From NCBI RefSeq assembly GCF_000005505.3, contig NC_016135.3, positions 14,726,613-14,790,612 on the forward strand: a DNA stretch of 64,000 nucleotides, given 5' to 3'. The notes below the pieces were generated by a model. That model saw only the letters and a program-made list of their open reading frames with translations, did no database searches and was not told the DNA's origin. The stretch comes from Brachypodium distachyon. Taxonomy: Eukaryota; Streptophyta; Magnoliopsida; Poales; Poaceae. Below are positions 45,623 through 56,249 of this stretch, piece by piece. Position numbers and translations under genes: made by a program. The stretch's first letter is position 1. Each line of letters opens with the position of its first letter.

Positions 45623-48600
45623 ATTAGTATTGTCCATGCCATACTTAGTTGAAGTACATTAGTATTGTCCATGCCATGCTTAGTTGAAGTACATTTGTGT
45701 TGCTTGGAACATGTGTTATATATTATTCTATACCTGTCTCTTGTTAGCTAGATTTGCGTGTGTGCATTAGTGTTTTAATCTAGTAACTTTGCCATGTTGT
45801 ATTGTCCTTGTCTTCCTGTGATTTGTTCCGTTTGATGTTCATATTGTAATGCTTTGTGTGCTAGGATAAGCTGGTTATCTCTTGTTAATGCATCTATAGT
45901 ACCATATGCTTGCTTGGTCATGCATGTATTTTATTACATTCACATGCTTGTATTCTTAATGTGTGTGTCATATGTAACATATACTTGCTAACTTCCTAGT
46001 TCACTTTTATAAAAAGTTTATGCAAATCATGTCTTGATTGCTTTCCATGTTGCACTTCATAACATGTTTTGATTGCTCTATCCAAAGGTTCACCACTAGG
46101 ATGTATGTAAGAGTTGCTAGATGCTTAGTTTACTATCCTTGTATGATATATGCTTCCTAGGACGTTGATATTACTAGCTTACTATCGTATACCATCCATC
46201 GTCAACCTTTTGCTTGCTAGTGATACATGTTAGTAGTTGATTATTCTCTTATATGCTACCTAGTGATTGATTCTCTTTACTTGTTCAGTAGCACTCCATG
46301 TTGCTTAGTGCATGTATGGTGTGTATGTTCATGCAATTGCATGATTGCTTATTTATTATTGCTAGCTTGTTTACATATGTCTTAGGTAGTATTATGCTTA
46401 TGTATTTTCCATTGCATACTAGTATACTATGTTGTCTTTATGTGCCATTCGCTCATAGTTGTTGTCTCATATGATTCTCTAAGTATTATGATATGCTTGT
46501 ATGCTTAGTATTTACTATGCCTTTGTCATCATGCACATTTGAAAGTTATATTGTTGCTAAATTCTAATTGTTCCTTGTACCTCTAGTGTAAGTTCTACTT
46601 ATCTCAATGCATATGTGTTCCATCACCCTGTGGTGCATTGCATATAGCTTAAATGCATCTATTATGTGTAACTATGCTCATGTTACTAATATAGATCATA
46701 TACTTGCTTCCTCATTATTATATAATTGTGTACGACATGCTTTGATAGTTTTCTATCAGTTGGTGTTTGCATGACATATGTTTAACAGTTGTTAGCATGT
46801 TATGTGTTCAATCATTTGTCTTGATCTAGAACTATAAATCCATGTATAGCTTTATCTTGCATAGAGATTTATCTTAGCTCTTGTTAGGCTCTTATCCTTG
46901 TAATGATTGCTAGATTCATTATGCTTCTTGTTTGTATCACTAGTATGATAGGAGTTGTTTGATGCTTGCAAACTAGCATGATAAGGTGTGTTGTTTTGTG
47001 ACTGTTTACATTTATGCTTGAGCTATATGGTTAGTAGCAGTGTGACTATATGGTGTAGTATAATATTTATTACTTCATAAAGGGTACGATCAATCAAGCT
47101 ATGTCCCTCATTCTGGGTATATAGTTTACTTTGTTAGAATCAATCTCATTGTTCCATCTTATCAAAGTTGTTCCTATCCTTTCCAAGTTTCCAAACCTAT
47201 TCTTAGCCGCCTTGTCTATTCACTCTCCTATTTGCATTTCATTTGGTTTTATTGTATTTGTATTTATTTCATTTGTTCTGGTTACCGCTACGACGAGTAC
47301 AGAGTGACGAGGTGGAACCAGGACAATGAAGAAGAAGAATTCATCAACGGAGGCACTCCCACCCCCCCCCCCTCTCTTTGATCATATTTATCCTATGGTT
47401 TCAAATGGGCATTAGTTAGTTATTTTATTGTTTTATAAACATGCATGATATTTTATTCCTGTAGCTGGTGTGTCGATTGACACTTTGCCATGATCTGCTT
47501 GCAACCATTCCTTTGATACCTGGAGTAGTTTTATATAGTAATCTTGTAGAGTAGAAATGCTTAGCCTTGCTTATATTATTCATTAGGAATCACTCTTTTG
47601 CCAATTCAAGGATTCTATGTGATCTTCGGATCGATGATATCATTGCTGAAAGTTGTTGAGCTCACTGAGCTGGGTGTAGTCCCTCTTCTTGGAACCTTAT
47701 TCTACTCTTTCTACCTACTCTGGGTGAAACTTACCATACAACTGAGGCGGGCCGCAGCTGGATCATTAGTTGAAGGAGCAATTGCTTGCCTGTGTGGGAG
47801 CAATTAGCCGCCCGTAGCGGATGAGGCCTAATAAGTCTTGAATTTGAAGATTGTGACAACCGTGCGACCACATGCTATATGGGCTCTGGCTTGGTTTAGT
47901 ATGGAGTTCATGCTTAGTGTTGGCAAAGCCGTACCGCTCATGGGGTGTCGCCTGAGATAGGGAGCCCTCGGCACAAAAGGGGGGCCCGGACTGTGAATCG
48001 CCAGACAATGTCCTTCCGTGTTGAAACCTAGTGGGCGTGTCACATTGAATATGTTCTTTTGAAAGACCTTGTCACGACTCACTGCCGGTACACATTTGTG
48101 TGTGTATTCACCGGAGGCCGCTGGTTAGGCACCGGGCGAGATTGTGTCATGTGGGTACAGCGTACGACCTCTGCAGATTGTAACACTATTCGAATAGCCG
48201 TGTCCACGGTCATGGACGACACATGAATCTTTCTTGACATACTGGATCTGTCTTCTTTCCCTTCCTTCCTCCCTCTCGGACTTATTGCTGGAACTAAGGA
48301 TTTGGGTGAGTGGTCGAGTACCCTCACGTTGTTGGATAATGCTTTGGAGATAAACTTGTTTTTATCAAAACCGCCTTCATCAAAAGTATGGTAGCATTTC
48401 AAATAAAACCGCTTCTATGCAAAAGAACCATATAGCCTTCATTTGAAGCCAACATATAGTTATCAGGGTTCCCAGAGGGGGGCACGCTGAGTATGTAATG
48501 TACTCATCGCATTGCTTTTGTTGTTGTTGTACAGAGTTCCTGAAGATAAGGATGCTGATTATGAATACTATGAGGATCTAAGGAGTGAGGTCACGAGGAC

Positions 48601-48838
48601 TACATCAACTGCCTGTGGCTGAGATGGAGTCGCTGCGCATTTTACTTTCGGTTGTTTTCTGATTATAACAATGTCATGAGACATTACACTTTGTAAGCCA
48701 TTGGGTATATTAATAATAAAGCTTTGTTGTATCTTAAGTGTTGTGCAATGTTAGTCATTTCGCCTGTGTTCATCAGCTTGATCTGGACTGATGAAACTTA
48801 GCACATGGGGGTCTGGAAGTTAATTCCGGGTTCCCACA
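45623..48838 (+). mobile_element. Probable very long LTR of a gypsy (Del/Tekay-like) element, solo or truncated
   Basis: About 3.2 kb without coding capacity. The first 1.7 kb are T-rich and monotonous, full of ATGCTT, GCTAG and TTGTTAG words, and begin near a 35-bp direct repeat (45623 and 45658, TTAGTATTGTCCATGCCAT). A GC-richer part (47290-48500) includes GGTTACCGCTACGACGAGTA and CACTATTCGAATAGCCGTGT, motifs I associate with the LTRs of grass gypsy elements. The segment ends TTCCGGGTTCCCACA at 48838, an LTR-like CA end. No PBS or gag follows. The left end and target duplication were not identified. Confidence 0.5.
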
Positions 48839-48839
48839 G

Positions 48840-49256
48840 GTTGAGGCCATAATTGAGCAGCGTGAATCCGCCCTGCGTCATTGCGGTTCATGGCCACAGC
48901 TTGCACGGCCCCAACCGTTTCGATTTCAAAATTACATCATGGAATCCATGGAAGCCACCATGGAAGCCAGCGATTTCTGGGCTGCTCTTGACTTTGACAA
49001 GCGCCTTCCACACCTCCAGCCAGAGTATCCTACCACGAGCTTGGTTGACCCTGATGTCGTCTGCTTTGTGTTGATCATGATGCACTGGCTGGTTGAGGTC
49101 AACTTGAAGAAGATGGTGCTGGGGCCGGTCACCCTCTATATCAGTGGGGACGATGAAGAAGGGTGCTCTGCTAACATGACCCGCAGGACCTATTTGGAAG
49201 GCCCCTTTATCCCCAGAAAGTTCACCCTGTGCTTGGATAAGCATTCGATCAAAAGG
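48840..49256 (+). pseudogene. Gene fragment, unrecognised family
   Basis: An open frame begins right at the LTR-like end (CCCACAG, also a usable splice acceptor) and runs as VEAIIEQRESALRHC and onward. It passes an internal Met (48939), then VVCFVLIMMHWLVEVNLKK, VLGPVTLYISGDDEEG and FIPRKFTLCLDKHSIK. An AG/GTAATT donor-like site follows at 49256. Codon use and amino-acid texture look like real protein, but the ORF has no proper start upstream and no later exon was found. It may be an exon of a gene disrupted by the preceding repeat. A start at 48939 would give 106 aa. Confidence 0.5.
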
Positions 49257-49339
49257 TAATTATGGGTCATGTTTATTTGTGCGTCTTATTATTACCCTTG
49301 ACATTCATGTTAAATGTTTCATCTCATAGCATATTTCCT

Positions 49340-50190
49340 AGTACTAGTTAGTATATATATTTTACTCGTCCATTATTTGTATGTTCTTGTAAATTTCAGA
49401 GCTCAACAGAACACGATCTTTAATGACTAGACATTTTAGCTTAGGAAGATGATTAATCAGTCCTGTGACCATGCATGGTTTGATGTTACATCACATCAAC
49501 ACACAATTTTTTTTTCGAAAAGGGGAAACGATCCCCGGCCTCGGCATAAATCGATGCGCACATCGACGGACAATTGTCTAGACATTTTTAAATATTGAAT
49601 AGTCTTTTGGTTGTTAATTTTGTACTTCCCCTTTCGTTTAGACTTGTGCTTTGCCTCTATTATATCTCACTTGGATCCTGCAGGAGCAATGAGTCATTTG
49701 GTCTTAAGTTGATGCTCATCCTCTCAAACATATATATTATGATCTTAACCTAATAGTATCTTATTACACGGTTTGGTTACGTAATTAGTTAAAAGAAATT
49801 GTGATGCCATGTAAAACTCAAACAAATTTGGCAAACTAGTGATGTAAAACAAATACCATCTCCGTTTCCATCAGATAGAAGAATATACTGGCTAGTTAGT
49901 ATAATCTTACTCATTTATTATTTATGTTCTTGTAAATTTAAGATCTCGACGGAACAAGATGTTTAATAGCTAGGCAATTATCTCAGGAATCTAAGAGACA
50001 TAAACCAATCTTGTGAAGCATGGTTTATTGTCACATCATAGCAACACAATTGTCTAAATGGCTAGCCAATCTTTAATTTGTTTAATAGTCATTTCATTGT
50101 TGGTAGTATTGTGCTTTTGTACTTTCTGTCCTGTAGATTTGTGCTCTGCATGTTACAGTTCACTCGCATCCCTTGGGAGCAACACAACAA
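49340..50190. repeat. Diverged tandem duplication, about 550-bp period
   Basis: The first copy spans about 49340-49690 and the second about 49890-50190. Shared blocks include CTAGTTAGTATA, TATGTTCTTGTAAATTT, CATCACATCA/CACATCATAG followed by CAACAC, and ACAATTGTCTA. The copies differ by many substitutions and by one clean insertion in the first copy. Confidence 0.75.
49509..49569 (-). mobile_element. 61-bp truncated retroposon tail with target duplication
   Basis: Begins with a T run (poly-A on the minus strand) followed by TCGAAAAGGGGAAACGATCC and a GGCCTCGGCATAAATCGATG core. It is flanked by ACAATT on both sides (49503-49508, 49570-49575). The paralogous copy has a single ACAATTGTCTA at 50046 with no insert. 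This fits a 5'-truncated non-LTR retroelement (LINE or SINE tail) inserted on the minus strand. Confidence 0.7.
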
Positions 50191-50913
50191 ATTTCATTTT
50201 AGCTCCTAAACTAGGGTGTAAAACAAAGATTACCTCTGTTTCACAATATTTTCCATGTGTGCATGCCAAACAGCCAAAGAGGCACATAATCCAAGCAATA
50301 TTTGATAGGATTAAAGATATACTTACTTTATAGAATAGCAGTACGTCGATCAAATAATTACCAGGGTGTTATGGTTTGATCAAATATTAAATAATTTGTG
50401 TGCCTTGATTTGCATACCAGATATGGATTTTGAAAACAAAAGTAGTATAACTTGCATGTTATAAAACAAATATTATGCATTGATAGTGATGGCAAGTCAC
50501 TCTGTCAGACATAGTGACTGATCGTTGCAAGCCCACTCTGTGGCCATGGTCTTTGGTAGGAACTTTTGAGAAAATCATTGAGGGAAATCGGTGGTCAAGG
50601 GCACAAAAGTTCAAAGTGCATGTACGTAGGCGGAGTATTGTTTCAATTAAAATGAGTATTGTTTAGTAGGATGCCAATTGTATATTTATGTGTCCAATTC
50701 AGTAATGCACGTCATGCAGTCGATCTTTCTTTAATAAATAATACACAATGCTTTTGTGTATTCAAGAAAAAGAGGGGCAAAAGAAATACAATTCGTTTTG
50801 TACTTAGTGTGGAAGGCCTATCTACTTTGCAGTTTTCCTTGTGTTGCCGACGTCACTTGAAATATTAATCATAGATTATGTTTATTACTCTCTCCTTTTC
50901 TTAAAGATCAAAA

Positions 50914-51054
50914 GCGGAGCTAGACAGTTTGAGCATTGGGTTCAGCCTTTTGTAACCATGGGTTTCAACCATAGTTTTGTCTCTAAATTAAAATGAATTT
51001 CATCATTTTTAATGGGTTCAGCTGAACCCAATGGCAATACTCTAGCTCTGCCAC
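50914..51054. mobile_element. Foldback element
   Basis: Inverted arms GCGGAGCTAGACAGTTTGAG ... GGGTTCAGC and GCTGAACCCAATGGCAATAC ... AGCTCTGCC. The interior also contains GGGTTTCAACC. It resembles the common grass family ending in AGCTCCGCC. No target duplication was identified. Confidence 0.5.
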
Positions 51055-51657
51055 TGATAAAGGTTGGCGTACACTAGGTTTGGCATTACTGAACTGTATT
51101 GCGCTGAACTTATTTTATAATCTGCTATTGAAAATTACACACGAAAGTAGAAAATTTTGATTAGATAGACACAAAAATAGTCAAAAGCCGGTTGAAAGGG
51201 CTGGATATTATCATAATCCACCTCACTGCCAACCGCAGCCATATTTGGTTTCGTTTATACAAGTTTTGACTAAAAATTACTTTATTCGTATCTGATTTTT
51301 AAGACATGAAACTTATACCAATAGATTCATTTCAAAAGTCCTTGCTGATGATTGTGGTTTCATATCATATATTACGTATTAATAAAGTTATTATTGGTCA
51401 AACTCTTGTCATGATGAAAACAAATAAGCCAACCTTTGTGAAAAAATAAGAGTATTTATTTTTCATAGTGTTAAATATTTAGGCCCGCCAGCTAGTCTCT
51501 CGTCAACTGTTATTGTAGGGTTGACATCTGTATGGTTATTAGTTTGTAGTTGTAACATCGAAGCGGCTTGTTTACACATCTCTTTGGCAGCATTTCCGTA
51601 GGCATTGTGCTTTAATATGGACTTTGTTATATTTGCAAAAACAACTTATATTTACAC

Positions 51658-51986
51658 TGTTAGGATAATCTTGAGTTTGAGTCCAGTTAGGTGCATGTGT
51701 TTGTGTCCTAATCAGATTAGGAGTGTGTCTATGCGTGAGTTAGTAGTGTTCATGTACATGTGTGATTCAGCGTGAGTTGTGTTCGAGTTGGACTAGTATT
51801 TCGTATGGTGTTGGGCTTGTGCGTGTATATATACGCATGCAACCCTCTAGCTTGTAATCAAGGTGGTGGGATTTGAGAAAGAAATAAAGAGAAAATAGAG
51901 GGCACGATATGCGCCCTTGTCCAAATAATAGTGTGATTGTTTCTGCGTGTGCGTCTTCATGTCTTGATCTTTGGGCAAACCCAACA
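51658..51986 (+). repeat. 5' LTR of the TRIM element
   Basis: TGTTAGG...CCAACA, 329 bp. It carries a TATATATA box near 51825 (GTGTATATATACGC), which is conserved in the other LTR. Confidence 0.93.
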
Positions 51987-52669
51987 TTTGGTATCAGAGC
52001 GAGATCCAAGATTTGAAGACGTGCTTGCCTCGGGGAGGCGATGTGCTAGCGCCTCGGGGCGGGCAACGGTGGCGGAGCGGCGTCCGCGGATTGAAGCGGT
52101 CAATCGATGGAGTGGCGTCTGCAGATCAAAGCGAGCGATCTGCGTCTTTGCGGTGGAGTAGAGTGCAACGGATTGGATCGAGTTGTCGCTGTGGTGGGCC
52201 GATTTTCTAGTAACGGGAGATCATAATACTGATCACCGGAAAGTACTCGGCATCAGGGCAAACTGTCGTTGGCAAGCTCGTTGAGGAGTTATATGTGTCC
52301 AGGTCAGCGTCTGTGAGTCATGGTTGTGTTCAAGTGCTCGTCGGTGTGAGGTTCTGTTGAAGTGGAAGCATGTCACGGTCGAAAGTTGTCCGGTATGGTG
52401 TGTCATCGGAACAAGAGATCGACGTGCGTGCAGACGAGGTGGCATGTGGTCACCTGCGTGTCTCGGCGAGAAGATCAAGTTCGGCGTGTAGTGGGACCAT
52501 GACCAGTTTCTGCGTGATGTGTCTAATCTGCATGTAGCACGCGAGATGTGTCTGCATGGGATGGTAGTCCGGATCATGCGTTGAGTTGATCGACGAGTCG
52601 TGAAGCTGAAGAGAGAGCCAAAAGCAGGGGGAGCATGGAAGACGTCAACTTCAAGATTAAGGGGAGATT

Positions 52670-52997
52670 GTTAGGATAATCTTGAATTTGGGTCTAGCTA
52701 GGTGCATGTGTTTGTGTCCTAATCAGATTAGGAGTGTGTCTATGCGTGAGTTAGTAGTGTTCATGTGCATGTGTGATTCAGCGTGAGTTGTGTTCGAGTA
52801 GGACTAGTATTCCGTATGGTGTTGGACTGGTGCGTGTATATATACGCATGCAACCCTCTAGCTTGTAATCAAGGTGGTGGGATTTGAGAAAAAAATAAAA
52901 AGAAAATAGAAGGCACGATACGCGCCTTTGGTCAAATAATTGTGTGACCATTTCTGCCTGTGCGTCTTCATGTCTTGATCTTTGGGCAAACCCAACA
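52670..52997 (+). repeat. 3' LTR of the TRIM element
   Basis: 328 bp, directly after the purine tract, with the same ends as the 5' LTR. Most substitutions cluster in the last third. Confidence 0.93.
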
Positions 52998-54446
52998 TAC
53001 ACATCTCACTAGTAGCGATCTTATTTTCTGGAGGTAATGATCTTGTTCCGGAGAACAAGTTACCAACTTTGATATATAACTTTGCATCGTTTGACGTGGT
53101 CTTGCATTCAGCAAGAAGTTGGAGAAGGCAAAGCTAAAGCAAGCAATGGAGAATGTGTTGATTCAAGATCCAATTCAGGATATTGGATAAATGCGATGAT
53201 GTGTCGAAAAAACTGAGTCCGGGTCCAACATGTTGATGAATACGCTCACACACTTTTTCGACAGAGAGTCAGTCATATTGGTTTCGGATTTGTTCAATTA
53301 AAAGTTACCCTTTGTGTAATTTGGTTGTGTCCAACAAGCAGCCAAATACCACTTTCAGAACCCTAACTTACCATCTCGTCCTAACTTACCATCTCATTGA
53401 GATATTTGATAATATGTATATCCACAATTTTAGATTGCATCTGTTATTTATCATATTCTTGCTTGTTGTTGAATTGTCTGCTAGAATAGACCTTCGTAGC
53501 CAATACAAGGCTGTTGCTAAGGCACATGGTCGGTGTACAGCATAGCATGAGTTGCATCAATAGTTATCCCCCTGAGCGAAAAATCGAGATACCTCTCATC
53601 CTGCTGCAACTGGTAAGCTAGTTTTAATTGAATAGAGGAGATGAAGGGGTTAAGTTACTCGCAGCCACACAATGGTTACCTAAAGTGCAACTTATCTTAT
53701 TCTAGAATTTAGTGCAATACGAGTGAATTATTTTAATTCGGTTGTACCAAATATATGGCCCACTCCGTGCCAAAAAAAATGGCCCATTGAAACTTTTTAT
53801 TGATGATGTATAGTGCATGAGTTGCAGGAGCATCCTGCCCTCCTGACGAGGTCCATCAAAAAAATTTAGTGCATTAATTGTTTTATGTTGGTTGTAGTCC
53901 TTCCAAATATATGGTCCACTGAAACTTATACCTAACTGTCTCTTCCTTTTGAATGGAACACAGAGTAAAACGTTCTGATGATGCACTTACGATCTTTCAG
54001 CTTGTCTTAATATGTAAATTATACATGAGAGAAAATCATGAAAATGTGCTGTTGTGTTCCCGATTTGTTTTTTGTCCGGTACAGCCTACAGGACAGAATT
54101 GCAATTTAGAGATCTTCTACGAGCAGTCAAGCAAGTTCACCAGCTAACGAATTGTTCACACGGAATGCGTGAGATCATATATTACGTGTACACAAACACA
54201 AGTCTGCTGTTTGCTAACAAGCAGAAACACGTGAAAGCGCAAAGGGGTCGAAGCTAGCAGCTGATTGATTTTGATTTTGATTCACGTTCTCTTCTTTTTT
54301 AACGGGACTTTGATTCGCATTATATAAGTTTCCTTAGTATTGTCATTTCACATTCTTAAGCCAATTGTACATTTATTCCGTGCTGCCTATCCCTTCTTGT
54401 TTCTGTGTTAAAAAAAAAGGTGTATGTTGGTCTCTGATTGTTTATA

Positions 54447-54559
54447 CTCCCTCCGATTCTAAATTGTTGTCGAAATATTACATGTATCTAGACGTTTTTT
54501 AAGAATAGATACATTTATATTTGAACAAATTTGGATCAAGAATTTAGGATCAGAGAGAG
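54447..54559. mobile_element. Stowaway MITE
   Basis: 113-bp element with TA flanks and ends CTCCCTCCGATTCTAAATTG and AGAATTTAGGATCAGAGAGAG. The interior has the TATCTAGACGTTTTTTAAGAA stretch seen in related copies at 11896 and 16798. Confidence 0.8.
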
Positions 54560-54944
54560 TAGTTAGGTAGGGCCTTCCGTCCCGACGTTGCAAAAGAAAA
54601 GGTAACCGTAACACCATCCAAATTAGATTAGTCTGGATTTTTTACACGAACATATTAGAAGCACTAGTCAATTTAGTTTTTCACCCGTTGGCCTTAACTA
54701 ATTCTCTTTAATTTGGTCTACCACCAGGAAGGATGTAACCGTGAATATGTTCATACTCATATTCTTGTCCCTAATTCATTTCTTCTATCAAATATATTCA
54801 ACCTTAGAGGGAAATCACCCGTGGTAGATAAATAAGCCTTCGCAAATCATGATTCTTATAGAAAAACTATAGAAACTTCCAATAAATTAGTTCAATTCCT
54901 AGATGATGCTCCAAAAAAGGAACATGTGTTCCCAATGGTTCATA

Positions 54945-55148
54945 CTCCCTCTCTCTCTAATTAATTGGCGCCGGCCTTTTTCAAAGAAAACCCTGCAAAT
55001 TTTCGAAATAAATGTGGACTGCGTGTTAATTTCGAAAATTTACAGGGATTTTTTCATAAAAGTTTCAATAGAACGTGGACAGTTCATTTCAGGAATTTAC
55101 AGAGTTTTTTTTTGCAAAAATCCGACAATTAATTTGGGACGGAGGAAG
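54945..55148. mobile_element. Stowaway MITE (204 bp)
   Basis: TA flanks; ends CTCCCTCTCTCTCTAATTAA and CAATTAATTTGGGACGGAGGAAG. Inside, GAAATAAATGTGGACTGCGT and a diverged second arm repeat (AATTTACAGGGA, AATTTACAGAGT). Confidence 0.7.
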
Positions 55149-56178
55149 TAGTAATTTACAAAAGTTTGTGGTGATAGGTATGGGAAAATCACGACCATTT
55201 ATTGGCAGTATTTTTTTTATCAATTTTGAATTTCTTTTAAAGATAATTATGTACTCCACAACCATTAGTATAGTGGACGAAGCTATCTCTCTTGAGTCTT
55301 AATTTGAGGGTCAAGGGATCATACATGCTCAGACGTACATGAAATCTAAAAATCTCAATCATCCAACTTTAATTCAGTGAATCAGAAATTTAGTTAGCTC
55401 CATGAACAATGGTTGTTGAGCTGGATGTTTGATTTTCATGCAATAACTCTGACCAACGGAATAGTAAATATTTTGAGCCATGCCAGGTATCGTGTGTTTT
55501 GCGATGTTTAAGACCTGGATGATTTCATTTGAATGCATGAGGCATGTTTACAATGTTTTATTTTTATCATTTTTTTATAACTTACAAGTTCCTTTGTTGA
55601 GGCTAAAAAATGTTAAGCGGCGGCACGATAACACGTGATCGGTCCAACACGCAAATGTGCATTGCACGTATATGCAAATGTACGGCTGCTAATTCATAAG
55701 TGTGCACTTGGCCTCCTACCGATATATTTCTTTTTGTTAGTTAGTTTGTAGCACATGAGTGCTAAAGGCAGAACAAATTTGTGCATGAAAAACATTGCTA
55801 GGCTAATTTATAAGTGTGCATCATTCAGTCCTCCCTAAAGCGTGCTAAAGCTTAAAGGCGAGCACTAAAACATGTAAATAATTTGTTCTCCCATGTTCCC
55901 TACCAACAAGTTCTAGTTATTGTTTTTTGTGTGTTTCACTTGTAATCTTTCGGTTTGGACTCTGTCCAACCTTTTTGACAATAAATAGCTCGCTGCAACG
56001 TTTCGTCAAAAAAACATGTAACTAAATAAATATTTAAAAGAAAAATGAAGTTTGGATTTACTATTTTCCCTGTCCAATCCATAATCCAATAAACACCCCT
56101 CCCTCCAAAATCCAGAATCCATTTATCCATCCTTCCGCTTTGGTACGGCACCGCCGGCCACCCTCGCCGTGGCGCGCC

Positions 56179-56185
56179 TATTTAA
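56179..56185 (+). promoter_or_regulatory. Possible TATA box of KAS I
   Basis: CCTATTTAACC in a GC-rich promoter, 71 bp before the preferred start at 56250. If used, transcription would begin after the upstream in-frame ATG (56169), which favours the 56250 start. Confidence 0.45.
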
Positions 56186-56249
56186 CCACCTCGCGCTCTC
56201 TCCCGCGCGCCTCACTGCCTCGGCTAGTCCAAACCGCAGGCTCCCAACC

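Larger units (their letters stand above)
51658..52997 (+). mobile_element. Complete TRIM-like LTR retrotransposon, non-coding
   Basis: 1340-bp element with two LTRs (329 and 328 bp) that start TGTTAGGATAATC and end CAAACCCAACA. A primer-binding site TGGTATCAGAGC (51989-52000) matches the initiator tRNA-Met 3' end and lies 2 nt after the 5' LTR. A purine tract AAGGGGAGAT sits directly before the 3' LTR. The element is bounded by a perfect 5-bp target duplication TACAC (51653-51657 and 52998-53002). The 683-bp interior has no gag or pol frame, so it must have been mobilised in trans. The LTRs differ at roughly 22 sites by eye, so it is not very recent. Confidence 0.93.
53003..56178. other. Intergenic region between the TRIM element and KAS I
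   Basis: A+T-rich. Holds a short imperfect direct repeat (CCAAATATATGGCCCACT and CCAAATATATGGTCCACT, near 53746 and 53904) and two Stowaway elements listed separately. No gene recognised. The segment after about 56090 becomes GC-rich and is the KAS I promoter. Confidence 0.45.
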
